64,000 nt of DNA from Flavobacterium limicola (GTDB taxonomy: Bacteria; Bacteroidota; Bacteroidia; Flavobacteriales; Flavobacteriaceae), in assembly GCF_003634755.1 (NCBI RefSeq), contig NZ_RBXA01000003.1, forward strand, positions 186,001 to 250,000, in the 5' to 3' direction. The position numbers and the translations under genes are program-made. The notes beneath the pieces were generated by a model. It saw only the letters and a list, made by a program, of their open reading frames with translations. It was not told where the DNA came from and did not search any database. Each line of letters starts with the position of its first letter. Position 1 is the first letter of the stretch. This document shows, piece by piece, positions 32,278 through 39,507 of this stretch.

Positions 32278-32297
32278 TAAATATTAGCTAATATTTA
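32278..32297. promoter_or_regulatory. 20-bp perfect palindrome between FUSC and def genes, candidate operator
   Basis: TAAATATTAGCTAATATTTA reads the same on both strands. It lies about midway between the divergent -7 boxes at 32219-32226 and 32329-32336, where a dimeric repressor or activator could act. No regulator gene is adjacent. Confidence 0.45.
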
Positions 32298-32328
32298 ACG
32301 GCAGATTATTCATTGTCTATTTTTTTAC

Positions 32329-32336
32329 TATTTTTG
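32329..32336 (+). promoter_or_regulatory. -7 box TATTTTTG of def
   Basis: TAnnTTTG match within a T-rich run, about 60 bases before the def ATG, so def would have a leader of some 55 bases. Confidence 0.4.
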
Positions 32337-32396
32337 CAAACTGAATGAAAAGGAAACATATTCCAATTTCAGTAGAAAATACTTAATACAACACGA

Positions 32397-32984
32397 ATGA
32401 TTTTACCAATTATAGGATATGGCGACCCAGTTTTAAGAAAAACAGGAGAAGTTCTTTCACCAGAACATCCAAACTTGAAAGAAACGATTGCTAATATGTA
32501 CGAGACCATGTATAATGCCTATGGTGTGGGTCTTGCTGCGCCACAAGTGGGATTAGCGCTTCGTTTATTTGTAATCGACACCACTCCTTTTAGTGATGAT
32601 GAAGAATTAGAAGATTCGGAACAAAAAGCATTAAAAGGATTTAAGAGAACTTTTATCAATGCAAAAATGATAAAAGAAGAAGGTGTAGAGTGGAGTTTTA
32701 ATGAAGGTTGCTTGAGTATTCCGGATGTGAGAGAGGATGTTTACAGAAATCCAACCATAACAATCGAATACTGCGAAGAGGATTTTGTAATGAAAACAGA
32801 AGTTTTTGACGGATTAATCGCCAGAGTGATCCAACATGAATACGATCATATTGAAGGAATTTTATTTACGGATAAAATTTCATCATTAAAAAAACGATTG
32901 ATTCAAAAGAAACTGAAAAACATCTTAGAAGGAAAAACGTTCCAAGATTACCGCATGAAATTTTTTGCCAAAAAAGGAAGATAA
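32397..32984 (+). CDS. def: peptide deformylase
   Basis: The 195-residue metalloenzyme removes the formyl group from N-terminal Met of new proteins. All three family motifs are present: GVGLAAPQVG (43-52), EGCLSIP (about 107-113) with the metal Cys, and QHEYDHIEG (about 149-157) with two metal His and the catalytic Glu. An acidic insert (DDEELEDSEQKALK, about 66-80) sits between motifs, as in other Bacteroidota enzymes. The DUF5606 gene and mazG follow on the same strand. Confidence 0.97.
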   Translation: MILPIIGYGDPVLRKTGEVLSPEHPNLKETIANMYETMYNAYGVGLAAPQVGLALRLFVIDTTPFSDDEELEDSEQKALKGFKRTFINAKMIKEEGVEWSFNEGCLSIPDVREDVYRNPTITIEYCEEDFVMKTEVFDGLIARVIQHEYDHIEGILFTDKISSLKKRLIQKKLKNILEGKTFQDYRMKFFAKKGR

Positions 32985-33069
32985 AATTTAGCAACAGCTT
33001 CGTTGGTATGATTTTTGGTTTTAAAGAAAAAATAAATATGTCAAATTCTTAATAATAATTACACAAAAG

Positions 33070-33558
33070 ATGAATTTAGAAAAAATATTAGCCATTTCTG
33101 GGAAACCAGGTTTATATGTATTGAAAGTGCAAACAAGAACTGGCTTTGTAGCAGAATCATTGGCAGACGGAAAAAAAATCACAGTGAACTTGAAAAGTAA
33201 TGTGAGTTTGTTGTCGGAAATTTCAATTTATACGTATGAAGGCGAAAAACCATTAGCTGAGATCATGCAAAAAATTGCTGATAAAGAAAGCAAAGGTCCA
33301 GCACTTTCTCATAAAGAAGACAATGCAAAACTAACGGCTTATTTCAAAGAAATTTTACCGGATTATGATGAAGAAAGAGTATATCCTTCTGATATCAAAA
33401 AAGTTTTAAACTGGTACAATATGCTTCAGGCAAAAGGATTAGTTACTGATGAAGTTCCAGCTGTTGCTGTTACTGAAGAAGTTGGTGCCGTTGCAGAAGA
33501 AACTCCAGAAGCGGAACTTAAAACTCCTGCTAAAAAAGCAAAAGCTAAAAAAGAGTAA
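33070..33558 (+). CDS. DUF5606 domain-containing protein
   Basis: The 162-residue protein begins with the DUF5606 N-terminal half (NLEKILAISGKPGLYVLKVQTR, residues 2-23; FVAESLADGKKITV) and a helical second half with ILPDYDEERVYPSDIKKVLNWYNML (about 95-119). The tail is Ala/Glu/Lys-rich and probably disordered. The family is restricted to Bacteroidota and has no known function. Its steady position after def hints at a translation-related role, which is inference. A strong hairpin terminator follows. Confidence 0.92.
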   Translation: MNLEKILAISGKPGLYVLKVQTRTGFVAESLADGKKITVNLKSNVSLLSEISIYTYEGEKPLAEIMQKIADKESKGPALSHKEDNAKLTAYFKEILPDYDEERVYPSDIKKVLNWYNMLQAKGLVTDEVPAVAVTEEVGAVAEETPEAELKTPAKKAKAKKE

Positions 33559-33579
33559 TTTAACACTACAATAATATTT

Positions 33580-33621
33580 AATCCTGTTCAGCTATTTTCT
33601 GAACAGGATTTTTTTATTTTT
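33580..33621 (+). terminator. rho-independent terminator after the DUF5606 gene
   Basis: A 12-bp stem AATCCTGTTCAG (33580-33591) / CTGAACAGGATT (33599-33610) has a 7-base loop and is followed by a T-rich tract. Confidence 0.9.
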
Positions 33622-33638
33622 ACCAAAAACAATTTCTG

Positions 33639-34412
33639 ATGAATTCAAGACAAAACCAATTGCAAGCTTTCGAAAGATTATTAGACATTATGGATGATTT
33701 GCGGGAAAAATGTCCTTGGGACAAAAAGCAAACCATGCAAACCTTGCGTCATTTGACTATTGAAGAAACCTATGAATTAGGCGATGCTATTTTAGATAAT
33801 GATTTAAACGAAGTCAAAAAAGAATTGGGTGATTTGTTATTACATATTGTTTTTTATGCCAAAATAGGAAGCGAGACGAATGACTTTGATATGGCGGATG
33901 TATGTAATGAAATTTGTGAAAAGCTAATTCACCGTCATCCGCATATTTATAGTGATGTTGTGGTTAAAGATGAAGAGGAAGTGAAACAAAATTGGGAAAA
34001 ACTAAAATTGAAAGAAGGCAAAAAATCTGTTCTCGAAGGTGTTCCAAGAAGTTTACCTGCATTAGTTAAGGCAAGCCGAATACAGGATAAAGTAAAAGGA
34101 GTGGGTTTTGATTGGGAAGAATCGCATCAGGTTTGGGATAAGGTTCAAGAGGAATTGGAAGAGTTACAAGTTGAGGTTGAAGCAGGTGATCAGGATAAAA
34201 TTGAAGCCGAATTTGGAGATGTTTTATTTTCGATGATTAACTACGCTCGATTTTTGAATGTAAATCCTGAAGATGCTTTGGAACGAACTAATAAAAAATT
34301 TATCAAGCGATTTCAATATTTAGAAAGTAAAGCTGGAGAATTAGGAAAACCTTTAATGGACATGACTTTAGCTGAAATGGATATTTTTTGGGAAGAAGCG
34401 AAGAAGTTATAG
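33639..34412 (+). CDS. mazG: nucleoside triphosphate pyrophosphohydrolase MazG
   Basis: The 257-residue two-domain MazG hydrolyses NTPs to NMP and pyrophosphate. The N-terminal domain has KCPWDKKQTMQTL (about 22-34), the metal-binding EETYELGDAI (about 40-49) and KKELGDLLLHIVFYA. The second domain has DWEESHQVWDKVQEELEEL and EFGDVLFSMINYAR (about 190-203). The length matches E. coli MazG. It removes non-canonical or stress-related nucleotides in the cytoplasm. The gene starts 18 bases after the DUF5606 terminator, so it may have a promoter inside that gap or depend on readthrough. Confidence 0.96.
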   Translation: MNSRQNQLQAFERLLDIMDDLREKCPWDKKQTMQTLRHLTIEETYELGDAILDNDLNEVKKELGDLLLHIVFYAKIGSETNDFDMADVCNEICEKLIHRHPHIYSDVVVKDEEEVKQNWEKLKLKEGKKSVLEGVPRSLPALVKASRIQDKVKGVGFDWEESHQVWDKVQEELEELQVEVEAGDQDKIEAEFGDVLFSMINYARFLNVNPEDALERTNKKFIKRFQYLESKAGELGKPLMDMTLAEMDIFWEEAKKL

Positions 34413-34496
34413 TATTCAGTATTTTAGTAATCAGTGCTCAGATTTCAGTCCCGATACTTCGGGATTAGTGTTCAGTTTTAAATAATTAATTTACCA
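34413..34496. repeat. degenerate intergenic repeat with a TCCCGA-TACT-TCGGGA hairpin
   Basis: The gap holds several copies of CAGT/TTCAG-like words and one compact hairpin (stem 34449-34454 with 34459-34464, loop TACT). The word set recurs at 11851-11882, 16585-16614 and 54196-54228. It is probably a remnant of dispersed flavobacterial repeats. Confidence 0.5.
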
Positions 34497-35945
34497 ATGT
34501 CAGAAAATAAAACCGAGTTAAAACGTTCTTTAGGATTAATAGATGCCACGAGTTTAGTTGCTGGTTCCATGATAGGATCCGGAATTTTTATTGTAACATC
34601 AGCCATGGCGAGAGATATTGGTTCTGCTGCTTGGTTATTGGTCATTTGGCTAGTAACGGGATTAATTACTGTTGCTGCGGCATTGAGTTATGGAGAATTG
34701 GCAGGAATGATGCCCAATGCAGGAGGACAATTCGTTTATATTCAACGTGCGTACGGAAGATTAGTTTCTTTTTTGTACGGCTGGACTGTTTTCACGGTAA
34801 TTCAAACCGGTGTTATCGCAGCTATTGCAGTTACTTTCGCTAATTATGCCGCTATCTTTTTTCCTGTTTTAGATCAAACTCTTTTTACGGTTGGTACTGG
34901 TTTTGTTTTTTCTTACCAAAAAGTATTGGCAATTTTTAGTATAATTCTGCTAACTTATATTAATACTAAAGGTGTTGAAAGCGGGAAAACGGTTCAATTG
35001 ATTTTTACTTCGGCTAAACTAATTGCGCTTTTTGCATTGATTATTTTGGGATTGTATGTTGGTTTACAAACGGATGTTTTGTCTAATAATTTTGCAAATA
35101 TGTGGGAAGCCAGTAAAACGGTTGTAAATCCTGACGGAACAATTACGGTTACAAAATTAGCAGGAATGGCAATTTTGGGTGCAGCAGGAGCAACGATTAT
35201 CAACTCATTATTTTCCAGTGATGCTTGGAACAACGTGACTTTTATTGCAGGTGAAATTAAAGAACCTAAAAAGAATATACCCCGAAGTTTGTTTCTTGGA
35301 ACTCTGATTGTGACTGTTATTTATGTTTTGGCAAATCTGGCTTATTTGGCTTTATTGCCAATGCAAGGAACACCAAACGCTGCTGATAGTTTGAGTAACG
35401 GAATCATGTTTGCCAGTAATGATAGAGTAGGCGCGGCGGCGGCAAGCATGATTATGGGAAATGTCGGTGTATTTGTAATGGCTGCGTTAATCATGGTTTC
35501 CACTTTTGGATGCAATAGCGGTTTGATTCTTTCGGGAGGACGATTATTTTTTGCCATGGCAAAAGACGGATTGTTTTTTAAACAAGCTACAGAACTGAAT
35601 AAAAATCAGGTTCCTGCAAAAGCGCTATGGGTGCAGTGTATTTGGGCTTGTGTACTTTGTATTTCGGGAAAATTTGGGGATTTATTGACGTACGCAACTT
35701 TTGCGTCATTGTTGTTTTACATCCTGACGATTCTAGGTGTTTTCATCCTTAGAAAAAAAGAACCCAATGCGGATAGGCCTTACAAAGCCTTTGGATATCC
35801 AATTGTACCAGCCATTTATATTATAGTGACCTCGGCAATTTGCTTCAATTTATTGATTTATGATACCTTCAATACAGGATTAGGATTGTGTATTGTGGCG
35901 CTGGGAATTCCGGTGTATTATTTTGTAATGAATAAAAAAGAGTAA
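34497..35945 (+). CDS. APC-superfamily amino acid permease
   Basis: The 482-residue protein has about twelve hydrophobic spans and the helix-1 motif GSMIGSGIFIVTSAMA (about 22-37), typical of LAT-like/AdiC-like amino-acid exchangers. It also has the GELAGMMPNAGGQFVYIQRAYG segment (about 66-87) and FSSDAWNNVTFIAGEIKEPKKNIPR, in pieces near 240-263. The substrate is not readable. No partner decarboxylase or ligase is adjacent, so an exchanger role is only a family-based guess. It converges on the FNR-like regulator gene with just 11 bases between stops. Confidence 0.93.
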   Translation: MSENKTELKRSLGLIDATSLVAGSMIGSGIFIVTSAMARDIGSAAWLLVIWLVTGLITVAAALSYGELAGMMPNAGGQFVYIQRAYGRLVSFLYGWTVFTVIQTGVIAAIAVTFANYAAIFFPVLDQTLFTVGTGFVFSYQKVLAIFSIILLTYINTKGVESGKTVQLIFTSAKLIALFALIILGLYVGLQTDVLSNNFANMWEASKTVVNPDGTITVTKLAGMAILGAAGATIINSLFSSDAWNNVTFIAGEIKEPKKNIPRSLFLGTLIVTVIYVLANLAYLALLPMQGTPNAADSLSNGIMFASNDRVGAAAASMIMGNVGVFVMAALIMVSTFGCNSGLILSGGRLFFAMAKDGLFFKQATELNKNQVPAKALWVQCIWACVLCISGKFGDLLTYATFASLLFYILTILGVFILRKKEPNADRPYKAFGYPIVPAIYIIVTSAICFNLLIYDTFNTGLGLCIVALGIPVYYFVMNKKE

Positions 35946-35956
35946 AATGAATCGGG

Positions 35957-36637
35957 CTATTCTGCTAATTTTTTTAGCGCATTGATATCTTTTAAAACAA
36001 TTTTTTTTCCTGTTAATTCAATCAGACCTAATTTTTTAAAATCAGATAGCAAACGAATGCAACTTTCAGTGGCAGTGCCAATTATGCTGGCTAATTCGTC
36101 TCTTGAAAGTTGTACTTTTAAAGAGTTATCCTCGTTTTTTCCAAAAGTATCATTTAGATAAAGAAGCGTTTCGGCTAATCTTTCTTTGACTGTTTTTTGA
36201 GCTAAATTTACCATGTGATCATCGGCTTCTTTTAGATCACCGCAAATACTTTTCATCACATTCATTGAAAACTGGTTATTCTTATCGAAATATCCCATCA
36301 CTTCTGATTTTGGAATAAAACAAACCTGCATATCTTCAAGAGCTACAGCGCTTAAGTTGACCGGTTCATCACTAATCATTGAGCGTTGCCCCAGTAATTC
36401 TCCTTTAGTAACTAATTTCACAATGTGGTCTTTGCCGTTTGCACTCAATTTGGTCAGTTTGCACACACCATCTTTGATACAATAAATTCCATTTACATTC
36501 TCACCTTCCTCAAAAATAACTTCACCTTTTTTAATAATATGGGAAGTTTTACAGTCGGAGAGTTTAACTAATTCGTCTTTAGTTAAGGCTTTTAAAGAGC
36601 TAAATTCTCTGACGATACATTGTTCGCATTTGCTCAT
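35957..36637 (-). CDS. Crp/Fnr-family regulator, probably FNR-like oxygen sensor
   Basis: The 226-residue protein has a cyclic-nucleotide-binding-type beta-barrel (about 25-125), a long dimer helix and a C-terminal winged HTH (QLSRDELASIIGTATESCIRLLSDF, in pieces about 176-200). N-terminal Cys4, Cys7 and Cys29, plus an internal Cys106, could hold a 4Fe-4S cluster as FNR does with its own N-terminal and internal cysteines. In the recognition helix, the Glu and Arg that FNR uses for the TGA core are kept (E191, R195), while FNR's Ser212 is Ile. It is divergent from ccoI and probably controls the cbb3 and hemN promoters. Confidence 0.9.
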   Translation of the reverse strand: MSKCEQCIVREFSSLKALTKDELVKLSDCKTSHIIKKGEVIFEEGENVNGIYCIKDGVCKLTKLSANGKDHIVKLVTKGELLGQRSMISDEPVNLSAVALEDMQVCFIPKSEVMGYFDKNNQFSMNVMKSICGDLKEADDHMVNLAQKTVKERLAETLLYLNDTFGKNEDNSLKVQLSRDELASIIGTATESCIRLLSDFKKLGLIELTGKKIVLKDINALKKLAE

Positions 36638-36661
36638 AGTATATGTGATTTATTGGAATTA

Positions 36662-36669
36662 CAAAACTA
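36662..36669 (-). promoter_or_regulatory. -7 box TAGTTTTG of the FNR-like regulator gene
   Basis: Exact TAnnTTTG match on the minus strand, 24 bases before the ATG at 36637. The ATGA-N6-TCAT site at 36680-36693 is centred 24.5 bases upstream of the box's final G, between the -7 and -33 regions, so binding there should block this promoter. Confidence 0.5.
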
Positions 36670-36679
36670 ACTCTTTAAT

Positions 36680-36693
36680 ATGACAAATATCAT
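36680..36693. promoter_or_regulatory. FNR-like site ATGACAAATATCAT upstream of ccoI
   Basis: An inverted repeat with the ATGA-N6-TCAT core, which has the same half-site spacing as the E. coli FNR site TTGAT-N4-ATCAA. Its centre (36686.5) is 36.5 bases before the final G of the ccoI -7 box, identical to the sites at 39206 and 47044. It also overlaps the regulator's own promoter. Confidence 0.7.
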
Positions 36694-36715
36694 ATTTTTA
36701 AATTATTCAATTAAT

Positions 36716-36723
36716 CACCTTTG
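36716..36723 (+). promoter_or_regulatory. -7 box CACCTTTG of ccoI
   Basis: One mismatch to TAnnTTTG. It is placed by its fixed distance from the FNR-like site. The predicted start of transcription is about base 36728. Confidence 0.5.
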
Positions 36724-36734
36724 TTCCAGGTAAA

Positions 36735-39152
36735 ATGAGCAAAGTTATGGACACACAAAACTGTTTCCATTGTGGGTTAGACATTATTAAAGAAGACGAA
36801 ATTATTTTTGATGCTAAAAATTTCTGTTGTAACGGTTGTAAAACGGTCTACGAAATTTTCAGTCTGAATGATTTGACGTGTTATTATGATTTTGAAAAAT
36901 CCCCTGGAGCAACCCCGCAAGATATTAATGGTAAATATGATTTTTTAGATAATGAGAGTATTGTATCCAAATTATTGGAATTTCAAGAAAATTCAACCGC
37001 AATTATTTCACTTAGTATTCCACATATTCATTGTAGCTCGTGTATTTGGATTCTGGAAAATCTACAGCGTCTTCAAAAAGGAATAAGCACTTCACAGGTT
37101 AATTTTCCAGAAAAAAGAGTCCGAATCACCTTCAATCCAGAAGTTGTTTCTATCAAAACGATTGTTTATTTGTTGAGTTCTATTGGTTATGAACCCTATA
37201 TAAGTTTAGAAAACTATGAAACGGGAAGTAATGATGTAGATAGAAGTTTGACTTATAAATTAGGCGTTGCTTTCTTCTGTTTTGGAAACATTATGTTGCT
37301 TTCGTTTCCGGAATATTTTGAAGTAAAAGAATTTTGGTTAGACCAATACCGTGGCTTCTTCCGTTGGTTGATTTTTGCGTTAGCATTACCGAGTTTCTTT
37401 TACTCGGCAAGTGGTTATTATGTCTCTGCGTATAAAAGTATCAAAACTAAAATGCTTAATATCGACATTCCTATTGCTTTAGGAATTGTGGTGATGTTTG
37501 TGCGAAGTACGTTTGATATTGTTATGGATTACGGTTCCGGTTTTTTTGACAGCTTAACAGGATTGATATTCTTTATGCTTTTAGGGAAAATGTTCCAAAT
37601 CAAAACCTATAGTTTTTTGAGTTTCGAAAGGGATTTTAAGTCCTATTTTCCAATAGCGATTACCAAAATCAATTCGGATTTATCAGAGGAAAGTGTGGCA
37701 ATTTACGAAGTTGAAAAAGGCGATCGATTACTCATCAGAAACCAAGAACTGATTCCCGTTGATGGGATTCTAATTTCTGAAAAGGCAGAAATCGATTATA
37801 GTTTTGTCACTGGAGAAGCAATTCCTATTACAAAACAATCCGGAGACAAAGTTTTTGCAGGAGGAAAACAAATAGGGAAAGTTATCGAAATGGAGGTTTT
37901 ACATTCTGTTTCTCAAAGTTATTTGACGCAATTATGGAGCAATGATGTGTTCCAAAAAAATGTAGAACAAAAGCACAAAACGATTACCGATAGTATTAGC
38001 CGTTATTTTACACCTATTTTATTATTGATTGCTTTTGCAGGATTTGGCTATTGGATTTTTATAGATGCTAATACTGCTTTCAATGTGTTTACGGCAGTGC
38101 TTATTGTTGCTTGTCCTTGTGCTTTGGCATTGACGGCACCATTCACTTTTGGGAACGTATTGCGAATATTAGGAAAACAGAAATTTTATCTCAAAAATGC
38201 TTTAGTTATTGAACAATTAGCAAAAGTGGATACGATAGTTTTTGATAAAACAGGAACGATTACAACCAATAAAAAATCGAATATTTCCTATGAAGGAACC
38301 GTTCTTTCCGATGAGAATTTATTGCTGGTAAAGAATGTGCTTCGGGCCTCCAATCACCCGTTAAGCCGAATGTTATATGATTATTTGCCGATTCCAATTT
38401 TGCAAAGTAAATCAGGAAATGATACCAAAAAGTTGAAAGTGGATCATTTTGAAGAAATCACAGGGAAAGGGATTCAAGCCCAGATTTTTGGTCACCAAAT
38501 CCAGATAGGTTCTGCCGATTTTGTAGAAAAAATCGAAGAAAAAAACGTTCAGCAAACATCGGTTCATATTAAGATCAATACTGTTTATTACGGGAAATTC
38601 ATCTTTAATAATCAATACAGAGAGGGATTAGAAGTGCTTTTTAAAAATTTAAGCACAAAATATCAAATCAAGGTTTTATCAGGTGACAACGAAGGCGAAC
38701 GCGCTATTCTTAAACAACTTTTGCCGAAAGGCACGGAATTTATTTTCAATCAGAAACCGGAACAGAAATTAGAATTTATTAAAAACTTACAGGAACAAGG
38801 CAAAAATGTGATGATGGTAGGCGATGGATTAAATGATGCCGGAGCTTTGGCGCAAAGCAATGTAGGAATCTCCATTTCTGAAAATGTAAATGTTTTTTCA
38901 CCGGCTTGTGATGCTATTTTGGATGCCAGTGAATTTCAAAAATTGAATTATTTCTTAAAATTATCCAAGAATGCGATTACGACCATCAAAATGAGTTTTG
39001 GACTTTCCTTATTGTACAATGTGGTTGGATTATCATTTGCTATAACCGGGAATTTATTGCCTTTGGTTGCAGCTATCATCATGCCGTTGAGTACAATAAC
39101 CATTGTAAGTTTTGTAACAGTGATGAGTAGTTATTATGCTCGGAATAAATAG
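36735..39152 (+). CDS. ccoI: copper-translocating P-type ATPase for cbb3 oxidase assembly (CcoI-type)
   Basis: The 805-residue P1B ATPase has an N-terminal Cys cluster CFHCG (10-14) and CCNGC. The heavy-metal-associated domain carries HCSSC (about 96-100), the ion-channel motif is ACPCALALTAPF (about 457-468), phosphorylation motif DKTGT, and hinge GDGLND. It pumps copper for oxidase maturation, judged by its cco neighbourhood. The ATG at 36735 gives only a 6-7 base leader after the inferred transcription start. The in-frame ATG at 36747 (MDTQNCFHCG) may be the real start. An FNR-like site sits upstream. Confidence 0.95.
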   Translation: MSKVMDTQNCFHCGLDIIKEDEIIFDAKNFCCNGCKTVYEIFSLNDLTCYYDFEKSPGATPQDINGKYDFLDNESIVSKLLEFQENSTAIISLSIPHIHCSSCIWILENLQRLQKGISTSQVNFPEKRVRITFNPEVVSIKTIVYLLSSIGYEPYISLENYETGSNDVDRSLTYKLGVAFFCFGNIMLLSFPEYFEVKEFWLDQYRGFFRWLIFALALPSFFYSASGYYVSAYKSIKTKMLNIDIPIALGIVVMFVRSTFDIVMDYGSGFFDSLTGLIFFMLLGKMFQIKTYSFLSFERDFKSYFPIAITKINSDLSEESVAIYEVEKGDRLLIRNQELIPVDGILISEKAEIDYSFVTGEAIPITKQSGDKVFAGGKQIGKVIEMEVLHSVSQSYLTQLWSNDVFQKNVEQKHKTITDSISRYFTPILLLIAFAGFGYWIFIDANTAFNVFTAVLIVACPCALALTAPFTFGNVLRILGKQKFYLKNALVIEQLAKVDTIVFDKTGTITTNKKSNISYEGTVLSDENLLLVKNVLRASNHPLSRMLYDYLPIPILQSKSGNDTKKLKVDHFEEITGKGIQAQIFGHQIQIGSADFVEKIEEKNVQQTSVHIKINTVYYGKFIFNNQYREGLEVLFKNLSTKYQIKVLSGDNEGERAILKQLLPKGTEFIFNQKPEQKLEFIKNLQEQGKNVMMVGDGLNDAGALAQSNVGISISENVNVFSPACDAILDASEFQKLNYFLKLSKNAITTIKMSFGLSLLYNVVGLSFAITGNLLPLVAAIIMPLSTITIVSFVTVMSSYYARNK

Positions 39153-39205
39153 AATGGAGCACGATTTGATTTTTTCTTCACATATATTTAACAAAAGTAA
39201 TAAGT

Positions 39206-39219
39206 ATGATAATTGTCAT
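39206..39219. promoter_or_regulatory. FNR-like site ATGATAATTGTCAT upstream of ccoS
   Basis: Near-perfect palindrome with the ATGA-N6-TCAT core. Its centre (39212.5) is 36.5 bases before the final G of the -7 box TAACTTTG, placing it near -41.5, the class II activator position. Confidence 0.75.
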
Positions 39220-39241
39220 GTTTTACTCGGAAACGTAAAAG

Positions 39242-39249
39242 TAACTTTG
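39242..39249 (+). promoter_or_regulatory. -7 box TAACTTTG of the ccoSNOQP operon
   Basis: Exact TAnnTTTG match, 17 bases before the ccoS ATG. Confidence 0.65.
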
Positions 39250-39266
39250 TTAACACAAATTAAGGT

Positions 39267-39458
39267 ATGAGTGTCATTTATTTATTAATCTCCATCAGTA
39301 TAATAGTCGCCATTGGTTTCTTTATTGCTTTTATAAGGGCAGTAAAGACGGGTCAATATGATGATGATTATACGCCGTCAGTCAGAATGCTATTTGACGA
39401 CGAGCTAATACAGCCCAAAGTTGAGAAGTCAAACATCGAAAGCCAGGAGACTTTGTGA
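39267..39458 (+). CDS. ccoS: cbb3-type cytochrome oxidase assembly protein CcoS
   Basis: The 63-residue protein has one N-terminal membrane helix (about 3-25) followed by the CcoS signature: FIRAVKTGQYDD with an acidic patch, then RMLFDDE (about 42-48). CcoS is needed for heme and copper insertion into the cbb3 catalytic subunit, though its chemistry is unclear. The length is normal. It is the first gene of the structural operon and is preceded by the FNR-like promoter. The ccoNO fusion gene starts 49 bases later. Confidence 0.94.
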   Translation: MSVIYLLISISIIVAIGFFIAFIRAVKTGQYDDDYTPSVRMLFDDELIQPKVEKSNIESQETL

Positions 39459-39507
39459 TATTCAACAGTAATTTTTTAAATTTTTCAATCATTTAATTTT
39501 TTTATTT

